A DNA stretch of 53,339 nt from Oscillospiraceae bacterium (GCA_015067025.1 SVNC01000014.1:1-53339), one strand, 5' to 3'. Positions 8,080 through 16,799 are shown, counted from the first letter of the stretch. Translations and numbers: made by a program. Notes: generated by a model from the letters alone, not told the origin.

Positions 8080-8468
8080 AGAAAATTTTATTGATAATTG
8101 TCGGCTGTATCGGAGTTGGACTGGGCGCAGTAGGTGCTGTTGTGCCGATGATACCTGCGTTCCCGTTCCTTATGCTGGCGGCGGTGTGCTTTGCCAAAAG
8201 CTCCGAAAGGCTTGACAGATGGTTCAAGGGGACAAAGCTCTACAAAAACAACCTTGAAAGCTTTGTAAAAGGTCAGGGTATGACCTGGAAAACCAAAATA
8301 AAGGTTATGATAACCGTCACTGTGCTTATGTCAATCGGCTTTATAATGATGTTTTTAAAGGCTGTTTATGTGCCGTGTATCATTCTTGGCTGTGTGTGGA
8401 TTTTCCATATTGTTTATTTCTTTTTTGGTGTGAAAACATACAAAATCAACGAAAATACGGCAAGTTAA
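8076..8468 (+). CDS. DUF454 (YbaN-like) inner-membrane protein
   Basis: A 130-residue protein with the DUF454 pattern: a first membrane segment with GLGAVGAVVPMIPAFPFLML, then AAVCFAKSSERLDRWF, a charged loop (YKNNLESFVKGQGMTWKTK) and two further membrane helices. DUF454 proteins such as E. coli YbaN have no established function, and relatives occur in haem/iron loci. The start overlaps the YgbA-like stop by ATGA. This is the last gene of the first operon; the hairpin at 8530-8544 may terminate it. Confidence 0.8.
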   Translation: MKKILLIIVGCIGVGLGAVGAVVPMIPAFPFLMLAAVCFAKSSERLDRWFKGTKLYKNNLESFVKGQGMTWKTKIKVMITVTVLMSIGFIMMFLKAVYVPCIILGCVWIFHIVYFFFGVKTYKINENTAS

Positions 8469-8472
8469 AAAT

Positions 8473-8488
8473 GTTAGCTATGGCTACT
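8473..8488. promoter_or_regulatory. Imperfect operator copy (GTTAG-N6-CTACT)
   Basis: gttagctatggctact has a perfect left half and one mismatch in the right half. It lies 2 nt upstream of the -35 box at 8491, as a degenerate half-site does at 3794-3810 upstream of the first promoter. Confidence 0.4.
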
Positions 8489-8490
8489 GC

Positions 8491-8519
8491 TTGATTTGAA
8501 AACGCAGATATGGTATCAT
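8491..8519 (+). promoter_or_regulatory. Probable promoter of the second operon
   Basis: TTGATT (8491-8496), a 17-bp spacer and TATCAT (8514-8519). The start would be near 8526, 36 nt before the operator at 8562. Confidence 0.45.
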
Positions 8520-8529
8520 ATCAAAGTTC

Positions 8530-8544
8530 GGGAGCCTTGCTCCC
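8530..8544 (+). terminator. Small GC-rich hairpin
   Basis: gggagc-ctt-gctccc followed by ttaaat. It could end the first operon (62 nt after its last stop) or act as a leader stem for the second operon if the promoter at 8491 is used. The T-tract is weak. Confidence 0.4.
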
Positions 8545-8561
8545 TTAAATAAAAGGATTGT

Positions 8562-8577
8562 GTTAGCGTTAGCTAAC
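8562..8577. promoter_or_regulatory. Operator 3, GTTAG-N6-CTAAC
   Basis: The dyad gttagcgttagctaac fits the 16-bp consensus exactly and contains an additional internal half-site (gttagctaac), so two overlapping registers are possible. Confidence 0.7.
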
Positions 8578-8600
8578 CTTCTTTCTTTTTTTGATGCAAG

Positions 8601-8616
8601 GTTAGCTATAACTAAC
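8601..8616. promoter_or_regulatory. Operator 4, GTTAG-N6-CTAAC
   Basis: gttagctataactaac is identical to operator 1. It ends 4 nt before the GGAGG ribosome site of the lipoprotein gene. Confidence 0.7.
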
Positions 8617-8633
8617 AAACGGAGGTTTTATTT

Positions 8634-9413
8634 ATGAAGAAGATAATTTCTATTATTATGGCGGCAGTGATGTGCGTTTGCCTCGCAGGCTGTCAGCAGG
8701 AGGAAAAAGCCGCAGAGATCACGGTTTCACGCAGCTTTATCGCAGGCTATGTGATAGGCGGCGAGGAAGAAAACACCGAGCCTGACGCAAGCTGCCGTGT
8801 GCTTATGAATCTTATGAGCGACGGTACTGCGGAATTTTATGTAGGCTCTATTGAAAACGGAGAGTACAGCAGCGAGCAGTACAGCGGTACCTATACCCTC
8901 GGAGAAAACGAGGAGTATGATGAAACCATCACCTTTGATTACACCTACGGCGAAACAACTGTAAGCGTAGAAAACGCAGTTATCATCGACAGCATATTTG
9001 AGTCAGAGTTCTATCTTATGGGTGACATCACACCGAGTAAGATAAGCTTCTACGAAACAAAGCCTGCTGATATGGACGGAGATGTTTATGTGGGCTACAA
9101 GACAAAGGTCGGGGGTATGGGTGCGATGGTTTACGCTTACTCCCTGTGCCTTAAGGAGGACAGCACCTTTGATGTAAGCATTATGCAGCTTGCAAGCGTA
9201 ATGCACGTCTGGGGCGGTACAAACGGTACTTATACAGCTGATGGCGAGAACATCACCTTCACCTACAACATTCTCACCGACGAGGGCGAGATAGTATCCG
9301 AAAATGAAATAGCAAACGGCACAGGCTACACTGAAACCGAGCTTTCCACCGCATTCAACATTCAGCAGGCAACAATGCGTGCAACTGACGCACCGTTTAT
9401 AAGAGTAAAGTAA
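8634..9413 (+). CDS. Lipoprotein with beta-rich module shared with the downstream repeat lipoprotein
   Basis: ATG follows GGAGGTTTTATTT. The 259-residue product has a signal peptide and lipobox CLAGC (about residue 19), so it is anchored on the outer face of the membrane. The rest is acidic, Thr/Tyr/Gly-rich and beta-like. A stretch around residues 150-215 (VYVGYKTKVGGMGAMVYAYS ... GTYTADGENITFTYN) matches by eye the pattern of the duplicated module in the lipoprotein at 16817. The gene heads the second operator-controlled operon. A ligand-capture role for the neighbouring importer is inferred; no known family was recognised. Confidence 0.65.
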   Translation: MKKIISIIMAAVMCVCLAGCQQEEKAAEITVSRSFIAGYVIGGEEENTEPDASCRVLMNLMSDGTAEFYVGSIENGEYSSEQYSGTYTLGENEEYDETITFDYTYGETTVSVENAVIIDSIFESEFYLMGDITPSKISFYETKPADMDGDVYVGYKTKVGGMGAMVYAYSLCLKEDSTFDVSIMQLASVMHVWGGTNGTYTADGENITFTYNILTDEGEIVSENEIANGTGYTETELSTAFNIQQATMRATDAPFIRVK

Positions 9414-9432
9414 TTGAAAGGAGCACATCACA

Positions 9433-10119
9433 ATGGAAAGAGCAAGAACAGAAACAGGCGAACTCAACAGATTTTTTGGTTGGGCATACAGAACAAGAGG
9501 CAACACGGTAAAGGCGCTTGCCGAGGGCAAGGAGATGTCACCCGAGAAGATTTTTCTTTCGTTCACCTCTCATGACCCCGTGTTCATAAGCCACGGCTCG
9601 GCAGGGCTTAACGGCTCTGTAAAGGGTATCGGTTTTATTCCCAAAGCGGAATATCTTGAAGAAGCCCTTGCCGCTTATATCGAGCATATAAAAAGCTACG
9701 ACCCCGGGGATAAGGGCTACAGCAACAGAGGACTTCAACTGCTGCTGAAATGGCTGTACTCCGAGGAGGCGGAAAAGACCGTTGATTTTGAACATATATA
9801 CAGCGTGGAAATGGCTTTCAAGCATAGCTGGACGAATTACCGCGAAAATTCCGAGGCAACCTTACTTTTCTATCAGCCGCCTATGCTCTCCTTTGAGGTA
9901 AGAGGACAGATGGAAATTGTGGGCGAGCATAACGAAATAGGCAGCTGCTCTCCCTTTGAACTGCCCCTTATTCAGCAGTTTATCAACGCACAGCACGATG
10001 TTTACCACACACCGAATATCGACCGCTGGGTAACCCGTCCCGCCTATAAATTCACTGTTGAGGAGATTTTCGATAACTCTGCAAACAAGATAGGCTTCGG
10101 CACAAAAATCCCTTACTGA
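9433..10119 (+). CDS. Unrecognised soluble protein of the acquisition operon
   Basis: A 228-residue protein with good ribosome site (AAAGGAG) and no signal peptide or membrane segment, hence cytoplasmic. I do not recognise the family. Visible features are an Arg/Gly-rich start (FFGWAYRTRGNTVKALAEGK), a TSHDPVFISHGSAGL segment, and a His-rich C-terminal half (FEHIYSVEMAFKHSW, then INAQHDVYHTPNIDRW). It lies 20 nt after the first lipoprotein and 10 nt before the substrate-binding protein, so it is co-transcribed with an importer and a HutX-like protein. Clustered histidines and the context make a role in handling the imported ligand possible, but this is a guess from position. Confidence 0.6.
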   Translation: MERARTETGELNRFFGWAYRTRGNTVKALAEGKEMSPEKIFLSFTSHDPVFISHGSAGLNGSVKGIGFIPKAEYLEEALAAYIEHIKSYDPGDKGYSNRGLQLLLKWLYSEEAEKTVDFEHIYSVEMAFKHSWTNYRENSEATLLFYQPPMLSFEVRGQMEIVGEHNEIGSCSPFELPLIQQFINAQHDVYHTPNIDRWVTRPAYKFTVEEIFDNSANKIGFGTKIPY

Positions 10120-10129
10120 TGGAGTAGTT

Positions 10130-12034
10130 ATGAAGATAAAAAATATTATTTCCGCCGCACTTGCGGTATGTATGGCAATGTCGCTCTGCTCGTGCGCTGT
10201 TCGTGAGGATAAGTATGAAAATTCCTTGAGAGTAGGTACAACGGAGCTTCCCAAAAACTTAAACCCATATTCATCTATGGAAACCTCTGCGACCTTTTTC
10301 GTGGGACTTTTCTACAACACTCTTTTAGGCTCTGCGACAGCACCTGCTGATTATATTGAGGGAGAAACCTATACCTTTCCCGACAGCGAGGTTTACACTC
10401 CCGTTGATACAAATATAAATCCGCTTTCCTTTGCGGACGGACTTGTTGAGTGCGAGGGTGCATTCCCGAAAACCGCCGACAGCGTTTACGGCTATGAATA
10501 TTTCAACCCTACGGAAGAAGAATGGGCGGAGCAGTGTGAGCGTGAAAGCATAAAATTCGGCTTTGACGAAAGCGGCAATCCCATAACCGAAACGGAAGAA
10601 GAATTTATGGAGCGTGCGCTTATCGCTGTTCCGAACGAGAACTGGATGCGTTTTCGTTTTAAGGTGGTCGAGGGACATTCCTGGAGTGACGGAACGCCGT
10701 TCACTGCCGAGGATATAAAGTTTACCTTTGACTATATCATCAAGCATTCGGGTGCGTTGGGAAGTCAGGCGTACTTCCTCACCGATTATTACAAAAGCGA
10801 GGTCGTTGACGGGGATTTTGTATTTACTCTTGCAAGCAGTAACTATACCTCTATGAAAACCATCTGCAACTCCATCGTGATTATCCCGAAACATATCTGG
10901 CAAAGCGTACGCTCTCCTGCGAAGGAGAAGAACCTGAATCCCATTGGCACAGGAGCATACTACATAGCCGAGGGAGATTATATCGAGGGCAGCTCTATCA
11001 CCGCAACTATCCGTGACAATTATGATGAAACGCTTAAAAAGGAAATGTTTTCGGGCGAGCCTATCGAGAACATCTCGGTCATTCTTATGAGTAACGAGGA
11101 CGTACTGATAAATGCACTCAACGAGGGAAATGTTGATTTTATGCTGAATTCAGTTACACCTGCAAAGACCTATGCGGTGGAGAACAATCCGTCTTACAGC
11201 AATGTGGATATTTCGTCTGTTACAAGCGAGACCGTAACAACCCTGCTTTTCAATGTAGGCGAAAACGGAGCGTTCAAAGATGGCGGTTTTGACGGCTATT
11301 CCTATGAAATCAGAAAGGCTATCTCCCTTTGCCTTGACCAGCAGAAGCTCATTGACGAGGTACTGCACGGCAAGGGCGTAAGAGTGGGTGACGGACTTGT
11401 TCAGGACTACTTCGACCACGCTTATGTTGACGAAAACGGCGAATATGTCTATCACAAAACAAGTGTTGAGGAGGCAAATGCACTGCTTGATACCACATCT
11501 TATAAAATGGGCGAAAACGGCAGTCGAGGCATTACGTTGACGATATTTGCAACTCCCGACAACGAGATAACAGTAAAGGCTATCGCAACACAGCTTGAAC
11601 AAATCGGCATCGCCATTGAATACGAACAGGCAACTGCGACCTATTCCGAGGATATAAAACAGCAGAACAACGCTGATTTCGATATGATAATAAACCGTGT
11701 TACCTACAATTCCGACAAGCTGCTTATGTTCAATGCACGCTACGGAGTTTATCCCGCAACGGGGAGCGTAAGACTGTTCAACTATTCGGGAATTATTGAT
11801 GAAACACTTATTGCAATGATGAACGACATGGAGCTTACCTCCGATACAAATGAGCAGTACGAAAAGTGTCGCAAGGTGCAGAAATACATCGCAGATTTAG
11901 CGGTGGAAATTCCGCTTTACTCCGAAAGCACCATTACATTTTACAGCGACAGCAAGTGGCAGGGCTGGACGGAAGCCGAGGGGCTTTCAATCTGGAACAG
12001 CTATACCACACGATACTTACATAAAGCACAGTAA
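10130..12034 (+). CDS. Dpp/Opp/Nik-type substrate-binding lipoprotein
   Basis: At 634 residues this is larger than the usual 500-550 for SBP_bac_5 proteins. The N-terminus has a signal peptide and lipobox SLCSC. Family landmarks are LRVGTTELPKNLNPYSS, a long acidic insert near residues 65-165, VEGHSWSDGTPFTAEDIKFT, and the late IRKAISLCLDQQKLIDEVLHG. It captures a peptide-like, metal-chelate or haem ligand outside the cell and feeds the two permeases downstream. Dpp systems can carry haem in E. coli (established), and the HutX-like neighbour makes that a reasonable suggestion here. A start near GGAG and the 10-nt spacing show it belongs to the operon. Confidence 0.85.
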   Translation: MKIKNIISAALAVCMAMSLCSCAVREDKYENSLRVGTTELPKNLNPYSSMETSATFFVGLFYNTLLGSATAPADYIEGETYTFPDSEVYTPVDTNINPLSFADGLVECEGAFPKTADSVYGYEYFNPTEEEWAEQCERESIKFGFDESGNPITETEEEFMERALIAVPNENWMRFRFKVVEGHSWSDGTPFTAEDIKFTFDYIIKHSGALGSQAYFLTDYYKSEVVDGDFVFTLASSNYTSMKTICNSIVIIPKHIWQSVRSPAKEKNLNPIGTGAYYIAEGDYIEGSSITATIRDNYDETLKKEMFSGEPIENISVILMSNEDVLINALNEGNVDFMLNSVTPAKTYAVENNPSYSNVDISSVTSETVTTLLFNVGENGAFKDGGFDGYSYEIRKAISLCLDQQKLIDEVLHGKGVRVGDGLVQDYFDHAYVDENGEYVYHKTSVEEANALLDTTSYKMGENGSRGITLTIFATPDNEITVKAIATQLEQIGIAIEYEQATATYSEDIKQQNNADFDMIINRVTYNSDKLLMFNARYGVYPATGSVRLFNYSGIIDETLIAMMNDMELTSDTNEQYEKCRKVQKYIADLAVEIPLYSESTITFYSDSKWQGWTEAEGLSIWNSYTTRYLHKAQ

Positions 12035-12054
12035 CTAAAACGGGAGGAAGAATT

Positions 12055-13161
12055 TTGAAAGGCTATTATTTAAAAAAGGTGTTAAGCTCGCTGTTTGTGC
12101 TTTTCATCATTATAACGCTGAATTTCTTTCTTCCTCGAATGATATTCAGCGATCCTGCACAGCCCTACTATGTGGGAGTGCCTGAGGACGCCTACGCTCT
12201 GCGTGAGCAGATACAGGAGGAATATGGCTTCAATGACCCGCTTATAGTCCAGTATTTCGATTATCTGGGCAGAGTTTTTACACTTGATTTCGGGCAGTCC
12301 CACTACTACAAGGAAAGCGTGTGGACAGTAATGTTCAGCCGTATTCCGTGGTCTATGGTGCTGACGGTTTCGTCAATGCTGTTTTCGGTGCTGTTCGGAA
12401 TTATTTTCGGCGCAGTGGCAGGCAAAAAGCGTGATAAAGCTCCTGATAAGGCACTTATGTGGCTGTCGGGAGTAACTACGGCAATACCGTCCTTCTGGCT
12501 TGCTATGGTGACGGTTATGCTGTTCGGTTTTACGTTGAAAATATTTCCGTACAGAGGGGCAATGACCGCAGGCTATACTCTTTCGATGAACGGTACGGCT
12601 TTTCTCATTACGCTTGCAGTCGGGATTGTAATTGCGATAATTCTGAAAGCGATAACGAAAAAATCTCTTTGCATTTTTGTGGGAGTTCCTGTGGCACTAA
12701 CTGCGGCACTGTTCGTTTCCGTTCCCTTTGCGGATATCGCAGATGTAGCGTATCACGCTTTTCTGCCCGTTGCGATTTCTGTGTTCTCGGGTGTTATTTC
12801 CTACGCTATGCTTGTGCGTAACAGTATGATAGCTGTCACGAATGAGGACTATATCCTCACCGCAAGAGCAAAGGGCTTGCCGCCTCACGTTGTACTGTAT
12901 AAGCACACCTTCAGAAATGCGCTTTTACCGCTTATCACAAATGTGGGAATGTCAATGGCGGGTCTTATGGGCGGAAGCGTGCTTATGGAAAAGATATTCT
13001 CATGGCCGGGTATGGGACAGCTACTGCTTGATGCCTGCAACAACGGCGACTATCTGCTGTCACAGTCGATACTGCTTTTATTTGCGGTGATAACGGTAGT
13101 CTGCAACTTCATCACCGACCTTGTGTATCACAAATTCGACCCGAGAGTGAAAGAGGTATAA
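12055..13161 (+). CDS. DppB/NikB-type ABC permease with extra membrane segment
   Basis: Translation probably starts at TTG 12055 behind GGGAGGAAG. The 368-residue protein has the BPD permease fold with ATPase-contact loop DYILTARAKGLPPHVVLYKH and a C-terminal SWPGMGQLLLDA. Relatives are about 300-340 residues long. The extra length lies between about residues 180 and 235 and adds two hydrophobic segments with a short positively charged turn. It pairs with the next permease. The TTG start may lower expression relative to the binding protein. Confidence 0.85.
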   Translation: MKGYYLKKVLSSLFVLFIIITLNFFLPRMIFSDPAQPYYVGVPEDAYALREQIQEEYGFNDPLIVQYFDYLGRVFTLDFGQSHYYKESVWTVMFSRIPWSMVLTVSSMLFSVLFGIIFGAVAGKKRDKAPDKALMWLSGVTTAIPSFWLAMVTVMLFGFTLKIFPYRGAMTAGYTLSMNGTAFLITLAVGIVIAIILKAITKKSLCIFVGVPVALTAALFVSVPFADIADVAYHAFLPVAISVFSGVISYAMLVRNSMIAVTNEDYILTARAKGLPPHVVLYKHTFRNALLPLITNVGMSMAGLMGGSVLMEKIFSWPGMGQLLLDACNNGDYLLSQSILLLFAVITVVCNFITDLVYHKFDPRVKEV

Positions 13162-13164
13162 GGT

Positions 13165-14163
13165 ATGAAAAACATAATAAATACCGTCTGTTCTGCGGTC
13201 AGAAGCATAGGCAGATTTCTGCTGAAAATTCTCAAAAATCCCAAGGGCAGGCTTGGCGTTATCCTTGTGGGAATTGTGGCTTTGGCGGCAATATTCGCAC
13301 CCTATCTCACACCTTATGAGCTTGACGATTACGATATTGCAAACGGACTTGCAAAGCCCTCTGCTGAACACCTACTCGGCACAGACAAAAACGGAATTGA
13401 CATCCTCACACAGATACTTTACGGTGCAAGAATTTCCCTTATAATCGGACTTACAACAGGTATATGCGTTACGCTTCTCGGTGCAACGCTGGGGATAGTT
13501 TCAGCGTATTTCGGCAAGGTCAGCGCAGGGGTTATTCTGAACATCATAAATGTTCTCCTCGTAATTCCGACCACACCCCTTATGATGATAATGAGCAATC
13601 TTTCATCAAGCTATTTGATGATGATTGCGGTGTTTACACTCATCGGCTGGTGCGGTACTGCACGAATGGTAAGAGCGCAGGTGCTGTCCGTAATGAATAT
13701 GAACTATATCCGTGCGGCAGAGCTTGCGGGCGGCTCTAAAACCTATATAATGTTCCGACATATTATGCCTGCGATTTCGCACCTGCTTATTATGAACTGC
13801 GCACTCTCCTGTGCTGGCTTTATGATAGCCGAAGCAGGACTGAGCTTTATCGGGCTTGGTGACCCGTCTGTCATGAGCTGGGGAAAGATACTTGTTGCGG
13901 CGCAGGAAAGCGCATTTTCATCAGGCTTGTGGGCTTGGGTAATAGCTCCCGGTGTAGCAATATTCATCACCGTTTTTGGATTTATGCAGATAGGCTATGC
14001 TCTTGAAGAAATACTCAATCCCAAAATCAAATGCAGAAAAATAAAGAAGAACGGTATTTCTCCCGAAGCCGAGGCTGAACAGATATTTGCTGAAATGTCC
14101 GACATAAGCGAGGAAGTAGCAATAGCGCTTAAAGAAAAATACCACGCAGGAGCAAAGGTATGA
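13165..14163 (+). CDS. DppC/NikC-type ABC permease
   Basis: A 332-residue integral membrane protein, second half of the importer channel. It shows the DppC N-terminal cytoplasmic arm and first helix (GRLGVILVGIVALAAIFAPYL), the HLLGTDKNGIDILTQILYGA segment typical of the family, and the contact loop NYIRAAELAGGSKTYIMFRH. The C-terminus carries an additional hydrophilic tail of about 45 residues (EAEAEQIFAEMSDISEEVA). It begins 3 nt after the previous stop and its stop overlaps the following ATG, so the permeases and ATPase are translationally coupled. Confidence 0.88.
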   Translation: MKNIINTVCSAVRSIGRFLLKILKNPKGRLGVILVGIVALAAIFAPYLTPYELDDYDIANGLAKPSAEHLLGTDKNGIDILTQILYGARISLIIGLTTGICVTLLGATLGIVSAYFGKVSAGVILNIINVLLVIPTTPLMMIMSNLSSSYLMMIAVFTLIGWCGTARMVRAQVLSVMNMNYIRAAELAGGSKTYIMFRHIMPAISHLLIMNCALSCAGFMIAEAGLSFIGLGDPSVMSWGKILVAAQESAFSSGLWAWVIAPGVAIFITVFGFMQIGYALEEILNPKIKCRKIKKNGISPEAEAEQIFAEMSDISEEVAIALKEKYHAGAKV

Positions 14164-15155
14164 ATGTACTTGATATAAAAAATCTGAAAATACTTTTCCG
14201 AAGCGATGAGGGCTTTGTCCGTGCCGTTGAGGGAGTGGATATATCCATAGGCGAGGGTGAAAAGGTCGCAATCGTTGGTGAAAGCGGCTGCGGAAAGAGC
14301 GTTACGGCACATTCCTGTATGAAGCTGCTGAATACTCCGCCTGCGTATACACAAGCGGATAAATTCGAGTTTATCTCCCGTGACGGAATTATACACAATA
14401 TCCTCGAAAAAGGCGAAAACGAAATGCTCCCTCTCCGTGCAGAGGAAATGGCGATGATTTTTCAGGACCCGTCAACTTTTTTAAATCCCGTTATGACTAT
14501 CGGCGAACAGCTTGACGAGGTATTTATTTATCACAGAAAAATGAAGCCGAAAGAGGCAAGAAAGCACAGCCTTGAAATGATGAAAAAGGTCGGTATCCCC
14601 GACCCCGAAATGCGTGCGGAGCAGTATCCTCACGAGCTTTCGGGCGGCTTAAAGCAGAGAATTCTGATCGCTATGGCAACATCGCTTTCTCCCAGACTGC
14701 TTATTGCTGACGAGCCGACAACCGCCCTTGACGTTACCATTCAGGCACAGATTTTAGAGCTTATATCCGAACGGTGCGAAAAGGAAAATATGTCGCTTCT
14801 GATGATAACCCACGACCTCGGAGTTGTGCGGCAGATGGCTGACAGAGTTTATGTGATGTACTGCGGAAAAATTGTGGAGCAGGGCACGGTTGACGAAATA
14901 CTTTCCAAACCTCAGCACCCCTATACAAAGGCTCTTATTGATACCATTCCGAGTCTTGACAGCGAAATTGACCGCTTTGTGCAGATTCCGCACAATGTCC
15001 CTCACCCGATGAATAAGCCGAACGGCTGTTACTTTTCAAACAGGTGTGCCTACTGCACCGAGCTTTGCACAAAGCAGATGCCGCCGCTTTTCACGAGAGA
15101 AAACGGCAGAAAGGTACGCTGTCACTTTGAAACGGAGGAACTATGGGAGAAATAA
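14160..15155 (+). CDS. DppD/OppD-type ABC ATPase
   Basis: This 331-residue cytoplasmic ATPase powers the importer. It has Walker A VGESGCGKS, signature LSGGLKQRILIAMA, Walker B LLIADEPTTALDV, switch His in MITHDLG, and the oligopeptide-type C-terminal extension with clustered Cys residues (CYFSNRCAYCTELC), which in some OppD/F proteins binds an iron-sulfur cluster. An insert near residues 65-85 (EFISRDGIIHNILEKGENEM) is longer than in typical OppD. It overlaps the next ATPase gene by 13 nt. Confidence 0.9.
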   Translation: MNVLDIKNLKILFRSDEGFVRAVEGVDISIGEGEKVAIVGESGCGKSVTAHSCMKLLNTPPAYTQADKFEFISRDGIIHNILEKGENEMLPLRAEEMAMIFQDPSTFLNPVMTIGEQLDEVFIYHRKMKPKEARKHSLEMMKKVGIPDPEMRAEQYPHELSGGLKQRILIAMATSLSPRLLIADEPTTALDVTIQAQILELISERCEKENMSLLMITHDLGVVRQMADRVYVMYCGKIVEQGTVDEILSKPQHPYTKALIDTIPSLDSEIDRFVQIPHNVPHPMNKPNGCYFSNRCAYCTELCTKQMPPLFTRENGRKVRCHFETEELWEK

Positions 15156-16120
15156 TACTTAAAACCGATAACCTCACCGTTGATTTCAAGGTGAAGAAAA
15201 GCGTTTTCGGAAAGCACGACAGACTTTCCGCCGTACAGAATGTAAATCTTGAAATCCGCAAGGGCGAAATTTACGGTCTTGTGGGAGAAAGCGGCTGCGG
15301 TAAATCCACCTTTGCAAACGCAATTCTCGGCTTTGTGCCGATTACATCAGGCTCGTTTGAGCTTTGCGGTCATACAGTAAATTCAAAGACAAAGCAGAGC
15401 GAATGGAAAGAGGTGCGCCGCCATTTACAGACTGTCTTTCAGGACCCTTATTCGTCCCTTAATTCACGCTTTACTGTGTGGCAGATAATTTCCGAGCCGC
15501 TGTATATTGCAGGTGAACGCAATGAAAAAATACTCCGTGAGAGAGCCGCAGAGCTTGTGGAAAAGGTCGGACTTTCGTTGCAGGATTTAGACCGATATAT
15601 TTTTGAATTTTCAGGCGGTCAGCGGCAGAGAGTAGCAATTGCCCGTGCGCTTATCACAAATGCAGAGCTGATAATCTGCGATGAGCCTACCTCGGCGCTT
15701 GATGTTTCGGTACATTCGCAGATATGCAATTTATTGCTTGATTTGCGGGAAGAATACGGACTTACATATCTTTTCATTTCCCACAATCTTTCGCTTATCA
15801 AGCACATTACCGAGCGTATGTCGGTGATGTATCTCGGAGAGGTAATGGAAAGCGGCAGTACGGACGAGATTTTCAGAAATCCCGTCGTGCCGTACACAAA
15901 GGCGCTTATGTCTGCAATCCCTGAAGTAAATCCAACGGAAAAACGGGAACGCATTATCCTTTCAGGCGAGGCGAGAAGTCCTATAAATCCGCCCGATATA
16001 TGCCGCTTTGCAGGAAGATGCCCGAACGCTACGGATATATGCCGTACAATGCCATTGCCGCAGGCTGTATCGGTAGGAAATGAACATTTTGCAAGATGTC
16101 ATTTGTGCGAGAAAGGGTAA
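15143..16120 (+). CDS. DppF/OppF-type ABC ATPase
   Basis: The 325-residue partner ATPase shows Walker A VGESGCGKST, signature FSGGQRQRVAIARAL, Walker B LIICDEPTSALDVS and switch His in FISHNLS. Its C-terminal extension again carries four Cys (CRFAGRC ... CRT ... CHLC). With the preceding gene it forms the heterodimeric motor. The ribosome site (GGAGG) lies inside the end of the previous gene, giving tight coupling. The next gene starts 4 nt after its stop. Confidence 0.9.
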   Translation: MGEIILKTDNLTVDFKVKKSVFGKHDRLSAVQNVNLEIRKGEIYGLVGESGCGKSTFANAILGFVPITSGSFELCGHTVNSKTKQSEWKEVRRHLQTVFQDPYSSLNSRFTVWQIISEPLYIAGERNEKILRERAAELVEKVGLSLQDLDRYIFEFSGGQRQRVAIARALITNAELIICDEPTSALDVSVHSQICNLLLDLREEYGLTYLFISHNLSLIKHITERMSVMYLGEVMESGSTDEIFRNPVVPYTKALMSAIPEVNPTEKRERIILSGEARSPINPPDICRFAGRCPNATDICRTMPLPQAVSVGNEHFARCHLCEKG

Positions 16121-16124
16121 ATCT

Positions 16125-16799
16125 ATGGATAACGAAAATTTAAAATGTCCTTGTATGCCGCAGTGTCCGAATTACGGAAAATGCCGTGAGTGTATTGCGG
16201 CTCATGAAAAATTCTACACTGTTCCTAAATGTATAAAAATAATGCAGGAGGAAATGAAGATAAATCACCTTCACCCCTCAAATCCGCATATAAAAAGGAC
16301 GCTCCCCGAGCGTGTAAAGGAATACTATGAACAGCACACCTATACTCATCTTCGCACCGCCGCAGAGGAGCTGAAAATTACTGAATGGCAGCTGCTTGAC
16401 GCAATGGAAACTGCTGTATCTGTTCCGAAAGAGGATTTCAAGGAGATTTATAATCAGCTTAAAGTTCTTGACAGCGTAATGCTGCACCTCGACACAGGCG
16501 GAGTGCTTATGCAGATAACCATGCCTCTGCCCGAAATCATTGACAGGCAGGGCGTTGATATCGTCAGCAGCAAAGATGAGGAAATTTCAATTACCTCTCT
16601 TGTCTTTGAAAAAGAAATATACGCTCTTTTTCTTGTAAGAGAAAAGTTATGCGGCGGTAAAGAAAGTTTAAGCTTTGCCGTAATCGGCGAGGATGAAAAA
16701 ATATCGCTCTCAATCTATCTTCGCAGAACTGCGGAAAATTTAATCCAGTCAAATGCCAAGGAGCTTTTCGAGGCTCTTTGGACAAAATATATCAACTAA
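16125..16799 (+). CDS. Cys-rich protein with C-terminal HutX/ChuX-like haem-utilisation domain
   Basis: I start at ATG 16125 rather than in-frame ATG 16080 because the latter lies inside the previous gene; this gives 224 residues. The N-terminus has six Cys (8, 10, 14, 20, 23, 36; CPCMPQCPNYGKCREC). From about residue 65 the protein follows HutX/ChuX haem carriers by eye: a winged-helix-like start (LRTAAEELKITEWQLLDAM), VLMQITMPLPE, ISITSLVFEKEIYALFLV, then the block corresponding to the family's PFMGRES...FKIYLGRDE (here LCGGKES ... SLSIYLRRTAE). The family's HGHL histidine is not kept. It probably receives or traffics a haem-like ligand in the cytosol. Domain call is by eye, so moderately sure. 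Confidence 0.65.
   Translation: MDNENLKCPCMPQCPNYGKCRECIAAHEKFYTVPKCIKIMQEEMKINHLHPSNPHIKRTLPERVKEYYEQHTYTHLRTAAEELKITEWQLLDAMETAVSVPKEDFKEIYNQLKVLDSVMLHLDTGGVLMQITMPLPEIIDRQGVDIVSSKDEEISITSLVFEKEIYALFLVREKLCGGKESLSFAVIGEDEKISLSIYLRRTAENLIQSNAKELFEALWTKYIN

Noticed and set aside
9003-9566. Antisense frame of 187 codons over the first lipoprotein gene
   Set aside because: No ribosome site, no family resemblance, spans two genes with good starts on the plus strand.
16080-16124. Longer start for the HutX-like protein
   Set aside because: The extra 15 codons lie within the end of the preceding ATPase gene; ATG 16125 leads directly into the Cys cluster.
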